Origin: Bathymodiolus brooksi
Lineage: Eukaryota; Mollusca; Bivalvia; Mytilida; Modiolidae
Assembly: GCA_963680875.1 (NCBI GenBank)
Contig: OY804579.1
Span: forward strand, 12,539,506 to 12,603,505
Length of the DNA: 64,000 nt
Reading direction: 5' to 3'
The notes under the pieces were generated by a model that saw only the letters and a program-made list of their open reading frames with translations, made no database searches and had not been told where the DNA came from. Positions 38,931-50,600 of this stretch are shown piece by piece. The position numbers and the translations under genes are program-made. Within the stretch, counting starts at the first letter, position 1. Each line of letters opens with the position of its first letter.

Positions 38931-39094
38931 ATATTGAAATTTGAATACCTACATGTAATGTATAGTATAAATATGTTACACTATATCAGCATTAGTTAAT
39001 TTCTAAGGGAGATAATGGCAAGTGTTATCTTTCTTTTAACAGTTTAATGCAAGAGTTATCTCCCTTCTAACAGTTTACTACAATGGAGAAGTTT

Positions 39095-40256
39095 TTTGTT
39101 TTTTTTTAGAAATCAACCAGTCAGAAACAGGAATTGCCTGTGGCGGCCATGTTTGTTAACTGATCGGGATGAAATTAGCACTATTTATAGAGGACCTTCC
39201 AAGGATGCTTCCTACCAAGTTTTGATTCATTTGGCAAAGCGGTTTTAGAGGAGATAATTTTTTAGAAATCAACCAATCAGAAACAAGAATTGTCTGTGGT
39301 GGCCATGTTTGTTAACGGATCGGAACTAAATGAGCAATCTTTATAGAGAATCTTCCAAGGATATTTTCTACCATGTTTCGATTCATTTGGCCAAGCGGTT
39401 TCAGAGGAGAAGATTTTTTTTAGAAATTAACTAATCAGAAACAAGAATTTCCTGTGGCGGCCATGTTTGTTAATGGATAAAAACGAAATGAGCAATCTCT
39501 ATAGAGGACCTTCCATAGATGCTTCATACCACGTTTCATATTATTTAGCCAAGAGGCTTCAGAGGAAAAGCTGTTTTAGAATCGACCAATAAGAAACAAG
39601 AATTGCCTGTGGTAGCCATATTTGTTAATGGCTCGGGATAAAATGAGCAAACTTTATAGAAGACCTCCCATAGATGCATCCTACCAAGTTTTGGTTCATT
39701 TGGTCAAGCGGTTTCAGAGGAGAAGACTTTTAAAAATAGGCCAATCAGAAACAAGAATTGCCTGTGGTGGCCATTTTTGTTTACGGATCGGGTCGAAATG
39801 AGCAATCGCAACAGAGAACTTTCCATAGTTGCTTCCTACCAATTTTCGAATCATTTGGCTAAACGGTTTCCGAGGAGAAGAATCTAAAAAATCATGGTGG
39901 CCATCTTTGTTAACGGATCGGGACAGAATGAGCAATCTTTATTGAGGACCTTCCATAGATGCTTCCTACCAAGTTTCGGTTCATTTGGCCAAGCGGTTTC
40001 AGAGGAGAAGATTTTTTCAAATAGGCCAATCAGAAACAAGAATTGCCTGTGGCGGCCATGTTTGTTAATGGATTGGGACGAAATGAGCAATCTTTATAGA
40101 AGACCTTCCATAGATGCTTCCTACCAAGTTTCAGTTTATTTGGCTGGGTTTCAGAGGAGAAGATTAAAATGTGAAAAGTTAACGGACGACAGACGACGGA
40201 AGACGGACGCCAAGTGATGGCAAAAGCTCACCTTGCCTTTGGCAAGGTGAGCTAAA
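39095..40256 (+). mobile_element. Family B hairpin element, about eight monomers, intact 3' hairpin
   Basis: The ~140 bp monomers carry GGCGGCCATGTTTGTTAACG, AGGACCTTCC, CTACCAAGTTT and GGTTTCAGAGGAGAAG. The 3' end keeps GGACGCCAAGTGATGGCAAA and a perfect hairpin at 40226-40252 (GCTCACCTTGCC, TTT, GGCAAGGTGAGC) followed by TAAAAA. The 5' terminal hairpin is absent. It ends 110 bp from the pten exon at 40367. The segment 38931-39094 before it holds two copies of a GTTATCTCCCTT-TAACAGTTTA word. Confidence 0.8.
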
Positions 40257-40366
40257 AATGGTAGAATTTTCATAATGAGCTATTACAAAAAAATTATTAA
40301 ATACCATAAATCAAATAATATACATGTAGCTTGTTACACCAAGACAATTCTGATCTTTTAATATAC

Positions 40367-40533
40367 CTTTTTCTTCATCCTTGAATTATTGTAGAAAACA
40401 ATTTTGATATCCCCACACACAGGTACAGGCTTTTCTGTTTGCATGAGGTATGAATTTTGTCCTTTCTTTATGTCTTCATGTACATTTGATATATACAATT
40501 TCGTTGCCTGACGATATACCTCAAAGTGTGGTG
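40367..40533 (-). CDS. pten: pten exon (human exon 7): C2 domain
   Basis: The exon is 167 bp, identical in length to human exon 7 as I recall it. The acceptor TATTTAG ends at 40534 and the donor GTATAT starts at 40366. Two bases complete a Ser codon begun in the previous exon, and 55 codons follow. The best anchors are PHFEVY, PVPVCGDIK (human PLPVCGDIK) and the basic membrane-binding loop NNSRMKKK, which matches the CBR3 loop of human PTEN. The stretch after PHFEVY is clearly more divergent (RQATKLYISN where human has QLKVKIYSSN), suggesting weaker constraint on part of the C2 domain. It was found by reading the strand, because the open frame is short. Confidence 0.93.
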
Positions 40534-40604
40534 CTAAATATAGACAATAAGAAAGCTAATTAGTGCTTACTGACATCAAACTTAATTTTGAGGTGAGTGA
40601 GTAA

Positions 40605-41185
40605 TTGTTGTTTAATGGGGTGGATTTTTATAGTGCTAGTTGACCGATACAAGAGTCAGAAGGTAGACATGTCACTCCAGGTAGACACATTATTAGTCAG
40701 AAGGTAGACATGTCACTCCAGGTAGACACATTATTAGTCAGAAGGTAGACATGTCACTCCAGGTAGACACATTATTAGTCAGAAAGTAGACATGTCACTC
40801 CAGGTAGACACATTATTAGTCAGAAAGTAGACATGTCACTCCAGGTAGACACATTATTAGTCAGAAGGTAGACATGTTACTCCATGTAGACTACAACAGT
40901 CAGAAGGTAGACATGTCACTCCAGGTAGACATGTCACTCCAGGTAGACACATTATTAGTCAGAAAGTAGACATGTCACTCCATGTAGACTACAACAGTCA
41001 GAAGGTAGACATGTCAACACAGGTAGACACATTATTCTGACTGTGAGTCAACCAGTCTTTGCTCTTACTCCTTAAGGCTGCATATGCAACAGAAAAGCAG
41101 CAAATTACAATTTATGGCCTTGATTAGACCCTATCAAGGATTGAACCAACGTTCAAACCATTACACCACCAAGTCGGTAAGTTAA
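40605..41185 (-). mobile_element. tRNA-derived SINE, family E, expanded by an internal minisatellite
   Basis: The minus-strand tRNA-like head at the right reads CGACTTGGTGGTGTAATGGT (A-box-like), with a degenerate GGTTCAATCC B box. The body contains GAGTAAGAGCAAAGACTGGT. The tail at the left ends near CAACAATTACTCACTCAC. Two better-formed copies are at 56330-56588 and 57353-57570. Here the middle is swollen by about nine copies of a 41 bp repeat. Confidence 0.7.
40655..41035 (+). repeat. 41 bp minisatellite inside the SINE, about nine copies
   Basis: The unit is GTCAGAAGGTAGACATGTCA, then CTCCAGGTAGACACATTATTA. Successive GTCAG words are 41 bp apart at the left. Near 40880-41030 the units are truncated and rearranged (TGTAGACTACAACA variants). 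The single-copy equivalent exists in the other family E SINEs (GACTTGTTGCTCCACTCGG near 56391), so the expansion arose from the SINE body. Confidence 0.85.
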
Positions 41186-41279
41186 TTTACAAAATATATC
41201 TTTACAATACAAGTAACAAAGTATTAAAAGTTTTGTTATTACTCCGTGATTCTCATTTATTAGATACATATGTATCCAC

Positions 41280-41494
41280 TTTTTATAGGTGGAAGAAACC
41301 GGAGTACCCGGAGAAAACCACTGACCTGACGCAAGTCACTGACAAACTTTATCATATAATGTTGTATCGAGTACACCACTACACCTCGCCATGAACGGGG
41401 TTCGAACTCACAACGTTAGTGGTGAGAGCCACTGGTTACACAGTTAGTTGTAAATCTAACTACCATACGATCACGACCACCACAGCCTCTGAAT
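41280..41494 (-). mobile_element. tRNA-derived SINE, family D (tail diverged or truncated)
   Basis: The head on the minus strand has GTGGTCGTGATCGTATGG and a clear B box GTTCGAACCCC. The central domain GTGGTTTTCTCCGGGTAC is conserved. The tail region at 41530-41600 is scrambled but retains GCCACTTTGAAACAATATTA. The 42 bp satellite begins about 40 bp further on. Confidence 0.75.
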
Positions 41495-41635
41495 GGTTTA
41501 GGATTCAGAAAAACAACTGAAATAAGTGAATTATGGCTTATGGTTGTTTATTGCCACTTTGAAACAATATTACAGTTTTATTGTGGTTGTCATTCTTAGT
41601 TGTGAATGAAACTGGAGTGATTGTGAACGAGTGAT

Positions 41636-44600
41636 TGTTGTTTAACACCAAGTGAGCAAGGTTTCAGCTATATCAGTTGTTGTTTAACACCAAGTCAGCA
41701 AGGTTTCAGCTATATCAGTTGTTGTTTAACACCAAGTCAGCAAGGTTTCAGCTATATCAGTTGTTGTTTAACACCAAGTCAGCAAGGTTTCAGCTATATC
41801 AGTTGTTGTTTAACACCAAGTCAGCAAGGTTTCAGCGATATCAGTTGTTGTTTAACACTAAGTCAGCAAGGTTTCAGCTATATCAGTTGTTGTTTAACAC
41901 CAAGTGGGCAAGGTTTCAGCTATATCAGTTGTTGTTTAACACCAAGTGAGCAAGGTTTCAGCTATATCAGTTGCTGTTTAACACCAAGTGAACAAGGTTT
42001 CAGCTATATCAGTCTTTGTTTAACACCAAGTCAGCAAGGTTTCAGCTATATCAGTTGTTGTTTAACACCAAGTCAGCAAGGTTTCAGCTATATCAGTTGT
42101 TGTTTAACACCAAGTGAGCAAGGTTTCAGCTATATCAGTTGTTGTTTAATACCAAGTGAGCAAGGTTTCAGCTATATCAGTTGTTGTTTAACACTAAGTC
42201 AGCAAGGTTTCAGCTATATCAGTTGTTGTTTAACACCAAGTGAGCAAGGTTTCAGCTATATCAGTTGTTGTTTAACACCAAGTGAGCAAGGTTTCAGTTA
42301 TATCAGTTGTTGTTTAACACCAAGTGGGCAAGGTTTCAGCTATATCAGTTGTTGTTTAACACCAAGTGAGCAAGGTTTCAGCTATATCAGTTGTTGTTTA
42401 ACACCAAGTGAGCAAGGTTTCAGCTATATCAGTTGTTGTTTAACACCACGTGAGCAAGGTTTCAGTTATATCAGTTGTTGTTTAACACCAAGTGGGCAAG
42501 GTTTCAGCTACATCAGTTGTTGTTTAACACCAAGTGAGCAAGGTTTCAGCTATATCAATTGTTGTTTAACACCAAGTGAGCAAGGTTTCAGCTATATCAG
42601 TTGTTGTTTAACACCAAGTGAGCAAGGTTTTAGTTATATCAGTTGTTGTTTAACACCAAGTGAGCAAGGTTTCAGCTATATCAGTTGTTGTTTAACACCA
42701 AGTCAGCAAGGTTTCAGTTATATCAGTTGTTGTTTAACACCAAGTGAGCAAGGTTTCAGCTATATCAGTTGTTGTTTAACACCAAGTCAGCAAAGTTTCA
42801 GCTATATCAGTTGTTGTTTAACACCAAGTGAGCAAGGTTTCAGTTATATCAGTTGTTGTTTAACACCAAGTGGGCAAGGTGTCAGCTACATCAGTTGTTG
42901 TTTAACACCAAGTGTGCGAGGTTTCAGCTATATCAGTTGTTGTTTAACACCAAGTGAGCAAGGTTTCAGTTATATCAGTTGTTGTTTAACACCAAGTGGG
43001 CAAAGTTTCAGCTATATCAGTTGTTGTTTAACACCAAGTGAGCAAGGTTTCAGCTATATCAGTTGTTGTTTAACACCAAGTCAGCAAGGTTTCAGTTATA
43101 TCAGTTGTTGTTTAACACCAAGTGAGCAAGGTTTCAGCTATATCAGTTGTTGTTTAACACCAAGTCAGCAAAGTTTCAGCTATATCAGTTGTTGTTTAAC
43201 ACCAAGTGAGCAAGGTTTCAGTTATATCAGTTGTTGTTTAACACCAAGTGGGCAAGGTTTCAGCTACATCAGTTGTTGTTTAACACCAAGTGAGCAAGGT
43301 TTCAGCTATATCAGTTGTTGTTTAACACCAAGTGAGCAAGGTTTCAGTTATATCAGTTGTTGTTTAACAACAAGTGAGCAAGGTTTCAGCTATATCAGTT
43401 GTTGTTTAACACCAAGTGGGCAAAGCTTCAGCTATATCAGTTGTTGTTTAACACCAAGTCAGCAAGGTGTCAGCTATATCAGTTGTTGTTTAACCCCAAG
43501 TGAGCAAGGTTTCAGCTATATCAGTTGTTGTTTAACACCAAGTGGGCCAAGCTTCAGCTATATCAGTTGTTGTTTAACACCAAGTCAGCAAGGTTTCAGC
43601 TATATCAGTTGTTGTTTAACACCAAGTGGGCAAGGTTTCAGCTATATCAGTTGTTGTTTAACACCAAGTCAGCAAAGTTTCAGCTATATCAGTTGTTGTT
43701 TAACACCAAGTGGGCAAAGCTTCAGCTATATCAGTTGTTGTTTAACACTAAGTCAGCAAGGTTTCAACTATATCAGTTGTTGTTTAACACCAAGTGAGCA
43801 AGGTTTCAGCTATATCAGTTGTTGTTTAACACCAAGTGAGCAAGGTTTCAGCTATATCAGTTGTTGTTTAACACTAAGTCAGCAAGGTTTCAGCTATATC
43901 AGTTGTTGTTTAACACCAAGTGGGCAAGGTTTCAGCTATATCAGTTGTTGTTTAACACCAAGTGAGCAAGGTTTCAGCTATATCAGTTGTTGTTTGACAC
44001 CAAGTTAGCAAGGTTTCAGCTATATCAGTCTTTGTTTACCACCAAGTCAGCAAGGTTTCAGCTATATCAGTTGTTGTTTAACACCAAGTCAGCAAGGTTT
44101 CAGCTATATCAGTTGTTGTTTAAAACCAAGTGAGCAAGGTTTCAGTTATATCAGTTGTTGTTTAACACCAAGTGAGCAAGGTTTCAGCTATATCAGTTGT
44201 TGTTTAACACCAAGTCAGAAAGGTTTCAGCTATATCAGTTGTTGTTTAACACCAAGTCAGCAAAGTTTCAGCTATATCAGTTGTTGTTTAACACCAAGTG
44301 AGCAAGGTTTCAGCTATATCAGTTGTTGTTTAACACCAAGTCAGCAAGGTTTCAGCTATATCAGTTGTTGTTTAACACCAAGTCAGCAAGGTTTCAGCTA
44401 TGTCAGTTGTTGTTTAACACCAAGTCAGCAAGGTTTCAGCTATATCAGTTGTTGTTTAACACTAAGTCAGCAAGGTTTCAGTTATATCAGTTGTTGTTTA
44501 ACACCAAGTCAGCAAGGTTTCAGCTATATCAGTTGTTGTTTAACACTAAGTAGCAAGGTTTCAGCTATATCAGTTGTTGTTTAACACCAAGTGGGCAAGG

Positions 44601-47600
44601 CTTCAGCTATATCAGTTGTTGTTTAACACCAAGTGAGCAAGGTTTCAGCTATATCAGTTGTTGTTTAACACTAAGTCAGCAAGGTTTCAGTTATATCAGT
44701 TGTTGTTTAACACCAAGTGAGCAAGGTTACAGCTATATCAGTTGTTGTTTAACACCAAGTGAGCAAATTTTCAGCTATATCAGTTGTTGTTAAACACCAA
44801 GTCAGCAAGGTTTCAGCTATATCAGTTGTTGTTTAACACTAAGTCAGCAAGGTTTCAGCTATATCAGTTGTTGTTTAACACCAACTGAGCAAGGTTTCAG
44901 CTATATCAGTTGTTGTTTAACACCAAGTGAGCAAGGTTTTAGCTATATCAGTTGTTGTTTAACACTAAGTCAGCAAGGTTTCAGCTATATCAGTTGTTGT
45001 TTAACACCAAGTGAGCAAGGTTTCAGCTATATCAGTTGTTGTTTATCACCAAGTGAGCAAGGTTTCAGCTATATCAGTTGTTGTTTAACACCAAGTGAGC
45101 AAGGTTTCAGCTATATCAGTTGTTGTTTAACACCCAGTGAGCAAGGTTTCAGCTATATCAGTTGTTGTTTAACATCAAGTGAGCAAGGTTTCAGCTATAT
45201 CAGTTGTTGTTTAACACCAAGTCAGCAAGGTTTCAGCTACATCAGTTGTTGTTTAACACCAAGTGAGCAAGGTTTCAGCTATATCAGTTGTTGCTTAACA
45301 CCAAGTGAGCAAGGTTTCAGTTATATCAGTAGTTGTTTAACACCAAGTGGGCAAGGTTTCAGTTATATCAGTTGTTGTTTAACACCAAGTGGGCAAGGTT
45401 TCAGCTATATCAGTTGTTGTTTAACACCAAGTGGGCAAGGTTTCAGTTATATCAGTTGTTGTTTAACACCAAGTGGGCAAGGTTTCAGCTATATCAGTTG
45501 TTGTTTAACACCAAGTGGGCAAGGTTTCAGTTATATCAGTTGTTGTTTAACACCAAGTGGGCAAGGTTTCAGTTATATCAGTTGTTGTTTAACACCAAGT
45601 GGGCAAGGTTTCAGCTATATCAGTTGTTGTTTAACACCAAGTGGGCAAGGTTTCAGTTATATCAGTTGTTGTTTAACACCAAGTGGGCAAGGTTTCAGCT
45701 ATATCAGTTGTTGTTTAACACCAAGTGAGCAAAGTTTCAGCTATATCAGTTGTTGTTTAACACCAAGTCAGCAAGGTTTCAGTTATATCAGTTGTTGTTT
45801 AACACCAAGTGAGCAAGGTTTCAGCTATATCAGTTGTTGTTTAACACCAAGTCAGCAAAGTTTCAGCTATATCAGTTGTTGTTTAACACCAAGTGAGCAA
45901 GGTTTCAGCTATATCAGTTGTTGTTTAACACCAAGTGGGCAAGGTTTCAGCTATATCAGTTGTTGTTTAACACCAAGTCAGCAAAGTTTCAGCTATATCA
46001 GTTGTTGTTTAACACCAAGTGGGCAAAGCTTCAGCTATATCAGTTGTTGTTTAACACTAAGTCAGCAAGGTTTCAACTATATCAGTTGTTGTTTAACACC
46101 AAGTGAGCAAGGTTTCAGCTATATCAGTTGTTGTTTAACACCAAGTGAGCAAGGTTTCAGCTATATCAGTTGTTGTTTAACACTAAGTCAGCAAGGTTTC
46201 AGCTATATCAGTTGTTGTTTAACACCAAGTGGGCAAGGTTTCAGCTATATCAGTTGTTGTTTAACACCAAGTGAGCAAGGTTTCAGCTATATCAGTTGTT
46301 GTTTAACACCAAGTCAGCAAGGTTTCAGCTATATCAGTCTTTGTTTACCACCAAGTCAGCAAGGTTTCAGCTATATCAGTTGTTGTTTAACACCAAGTCA
46401 GCAAGGTTTCAGCTATATCAGTTGTTGTTTAAAACCAAGTGAGCAAGGTTTCAGTTATATCAGTTGTTGTTTAACACCAAGTGAGCAAGGTTTCAGCTAT
46501 ATCAGTTGTTGTTTAACACCAAGTCAGAAAGGTTTCAGCTATATCAGTTGTTGTTTAACACCAAGTCAGCAAAGTTTCAGCTATATCAGTTGTTGTTTAA
46601 CACCAAGTGAGCAAGGTTTCAGCTATATCAGTTGTTGTTTAACACCAAGTCAGCAAGGTTTCAGCTATATCAGTTGTTGTTTAACACCAAGTCAGCAAGG
46701 TTTCAGCTATGTCAGTTGTTGTTTAACACCAAGTGATCAAGGTTTCAGCTATATCAGTTGTTGTTTAACACCAAGTCAGCAAGGTTTCAGCTATATCAGT
46801 TGTTGTTTAACACCAAGTCAGCAAGGTTTCAGCTATATCAGTTGTTGTTTAACACTAAGTCAGCAAGGTTTCAGTTATATCAGTTGTTGTTTAACACCAA
46901 GTCAGCAAGGTTTCAGCTATATCAGTTGTTGTTTAACACTAAGTAGCAAGGTTTCAGCTATATCAGTTGTTGTTTAACACCAAGTGGGCAAGGCTTCAGC
47001 TATATCAGTTGTTGTTTAACACCAAGTGAGCAAGGTTTCAGCTATATCAGTTGTTGTTTAACACTAAGTCAGCAAGGTTTCAGTTATATCAGTTGTTGTT
47101 TAACACCAAGTGAGCAAGGTTACAGCTATATCAGTTGTTGTTTAACACCAAGTGAGCAAATTTTCAGCTATATCAGTTGTTGTTAAACACCAAGTCAGCA
47201 AGGTTTCAGCTATATCAGTTGTTGTTTAACACTAAGTCAGCAAGGTTTCACCTATATCAGTTGTTGTTTAACACCAAGTGAGCAAGGTTTCAGCTATATC
47301 AGTTGTTGTTTAACACCAAGTGAGCAAGGTTTTAGCTATATCAGTTGTTGTTTAACACTAAGTCAGCAAGGTTTCAGCTATATCAGTTGTTGTTTAGCAC
47401 CAAGTGAGCAAGGTTTCAGCTATATCAGTTGTTGTTTATCACCAAGTGAGCAAGGTTTCAGCTATATCAGTTGTTGTTTATCACCAAGTGAGCAAGGTTT
47501 CAGCTATATCAGTTGTTGTTTAACACCCAGTGAGCAAGGTTTCAGCTATATCAGTTGTTGTTTAACATCAAGTGAGCAAGGTTTCAGCTATATCAGTTGT

Positions 47601-50600
47601 TGTTTAACACCAAGTCAGCAAGGTTTCAGCTACATCAGTTGTTGTTTAACACCAAGTGAGCAAGGTTTCAGCTATATCAGTTGTTGCTTAACACCAAGTG
47701 AGCAAGGTTTCAGTTATATCAGTAGTTGTTTAACACCAAGTGGGCAAGGTTTCAGTTATATCAGTTGTTGTTTAACACCAAGTGGGCAAGGTTTCAGCTA
47801 TATCAGTTGTTGTTTAACACCAAGTGGGCAAGGTTTCAGTTATATCAGTTGTTGTTTAACACCAAGTGGGCAAGGTTTCAGCTATATCAGTTGTTGTTTA
47901 ACACCAAGTGGGCAAGGTTTCAGTTATATCAGTTGTTGTTTAACACCAAGTGGGCAAGGTTTCAGTTATATCAGTTGTTGTTTAACACCAAGTGGGCAAG
48001 GTTTCAGCTATATCAGTTGTTGTTTAACACCAAGTGGGCAAGGTTTCAGTTATATCAGTTGTTGTTTAACACCAAGTGGGCAAGGTTTCAGCTATATCAG
48101 TTGTTGTTTAACACCAAGTCAGCAAGGTTTCAGCTATATCAGTTGTTGTTTAACACCAAGTCAGCAAGGTTTCAGCTATATCAGTTGTTGTTTAAAACTA
48201 AGTCAGCAAAGTTTCAGCTATATCAGTTGTTATTTAACACCAAGTGAGCAAGGTTTCAGCTATATCAGTTGTTGTTTAACACCAAGTGGGCAAGGTTTCA
48301 GTTATATCAATTGTTGTTTAACACCAAGTGGGCAAGGTTTCAGCTATATCAGTTGTTGTTTAATACCAAGTGAGCAAGGTTTCAGCTATATCAGTTGTTG
48401 TTTAACACTAAGTCAGCAAGGTTTCAGCTATATCAGTTGTTGTTTAACACCAAGTGAGCAAGGTTTCAGCTATATCAGTTGTTGTTTAACACCAAGTGAG
48501 CAAGGTTTCAGTTATATCAGTTGTTGTTTAACACCAAGTGGGCAAGGTTTCAGCTATATCAGTTGTTGTTTAACACCAAGTGAGCAAGGTTTCAGCTATA
48601 TCAGTTGTTGTTTAACACCAAGTGAGCAAGGTTTCAGCTATATCAGTTGTTGTTTAACACCACGTGAGCAAGGTTTCAGTTATATCAGTTGTTGTTTAAC
48701 ACCAAGTGGGCAAGGTTTCAGCTACATCAGTTGTTGTTTAACACCAAGTGAGCAAGGTTTCAGCTATATCAATTGTTGTTTAACACCAAGTGAGCAAGGT
48801 TTCAGCTATATCAGTTGTTGTTTAACACTAAGTCAGCAAGGTTTCACCTATATCAGTTGTTGTTTAACACCAAGTGAGCAAGGTTTCAGCTATATCAGTT
48901 GTTGTTTAACACCAAGTCAGAAAGGTTTCAGTTATATCAGTTGTTGTTTAACACCAAGTGAGCAAGGTTTCAGCTATATCAGTTGTTGTTTAACACCAAG
49001 TCAGCAAGGTTTCAGTTATATCAGTTGTTGTTTAACACCAAGTGAGCAAGGTTTCAGCTATATCAGTTGTTGTTTAACACCAAGTCAGCAAGGTTTTAGT
49101 AATATCAGTTGTTGTTTAACACCAAGTGAGCAAGGTTTCAGCTATATCAGTTGTTGTTTAACACCAAGTCAGCAAGGTTTCAGTTATATCAGTTGTTGTT
49201 TAACACCAAGTGAGCAAGGTTTCAGCTATATCAGTTGTTGTTTAACACCAAGTCAGCAAGGTTTCAGTTATATCAGTTGTTGTTTAACACCAAGTGAGCA
49301 AGGTTTCACCTATATCAGTTGTTGTTTAACACCAAGTCAGCAAAGTTTCAGCTATATCAGTTGTTGTTTAACACCAAGTGAGCAAGGTTTCAGTTATATA
49401 AGTTGTTGTTTAACACCAAGTGGGCAAGGTTTCAGCTACATCAGTTGTTGTTTAACACCAAGTGATCAAGGTTTCAGCTATATCAGTTGTTGTTTAACAC
49501 CAAGTGAGCAAGGTTTCAGTTATATCAGTTGTTGTTTAACAACAAGTGAGCAAGGTTTCAGCTATATCAGTTGTTGTTTAACACCAAGTGGGCAAAGTTT
49601 CAGCTATATCAGTTGTTGTTTAACACCAAGTCAGCAAAGTTTCAGCTATATCAGTTGTTGTTTAACACCAAGTGAGCAAGGTTTCAGCTATATCAGTTGT
49701 TGTTTAACACCAAGTGAGCAAGGTTTCAGCTATATCAGTTGTTGTTTAACACCAAGTCAGCAAGGTTTCAGCTATATCAGTCTTTGTTTACCACCAAGTC
49801 AGCAAGGTTTCAGCTATATCAGTTGTTGTTTAACACCAAGTCAGCAAGGTTTCAGCTATATCAGTTGTTGTTTAAAACCAAGTGAGCAAGGTTTCAGTTA
49901 TATCAGTTGTTGTTTAACACCAAGTGAGCAAGGTTTCAGCTATATCAGTTGTTGTTTAACACCAAGTCAGAAAGGTTTCAGCTATATCAGTTGTTGTTTA
50001 ACACCAAGTCAGCAAAGTTTCAGCTATATCAGTTGTTGTTTAACACCAAGTGAGCAAGGTTTCAGCTATATCAGTTGTTGTTTAACACCAAGTCAGCAAG
50101 GTTTCAGCTATATCAGTTGTTGTTTAACACCAAGTCAGCAAGGTTTCAGCTATGTCAGTTGTTGTTTAACACCAAGTGATCAAGGTTTCAGCTATATCAG
50201 TTGTTGTTTAACACCAAGTCAGCAAGGTTTCAGCTATATCAGTTGTTGTTTAACACCAAGTCAGCAAGGTTTCAGCTATATCAGTTGTTGTTTAACACTA
50301 AGTCAGCAAGGTTTCAGTTATATCAGTTGTTGTTTAATACCAAGTCAGCAAGGTTTCAGCTATATCAGTTGTTGTTTAACACTAAGTAGCAAGGTTTCAG
50401 CTATATCAGTTGTTGTTTAACACCAAGTGGGCAAGGCTTCAGCTATATCAGTTGTTGTTTAACACCAAGTGAGCAAGGTTTCAGCTATATCAGTTGTTGT
50501 TTAACACTAAGTCAGCAAGGTTTCAGCTATATCAGTTGTTGTTTAACACCAAGTGAGCAAGGTTACAGCTATATCAGTTGTTGTTTAACACCAAGTGAGC

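Noticed and set aside
42914..44008. 364-residue open frame and many 62-173 residue frames in 41.6-56.3 kb
   Set aside because: These are frames through the 42 bp satellite. Different frames are open in different blocks and they drift by 1 bp at 41 bp units, which is not how a gene would behave.
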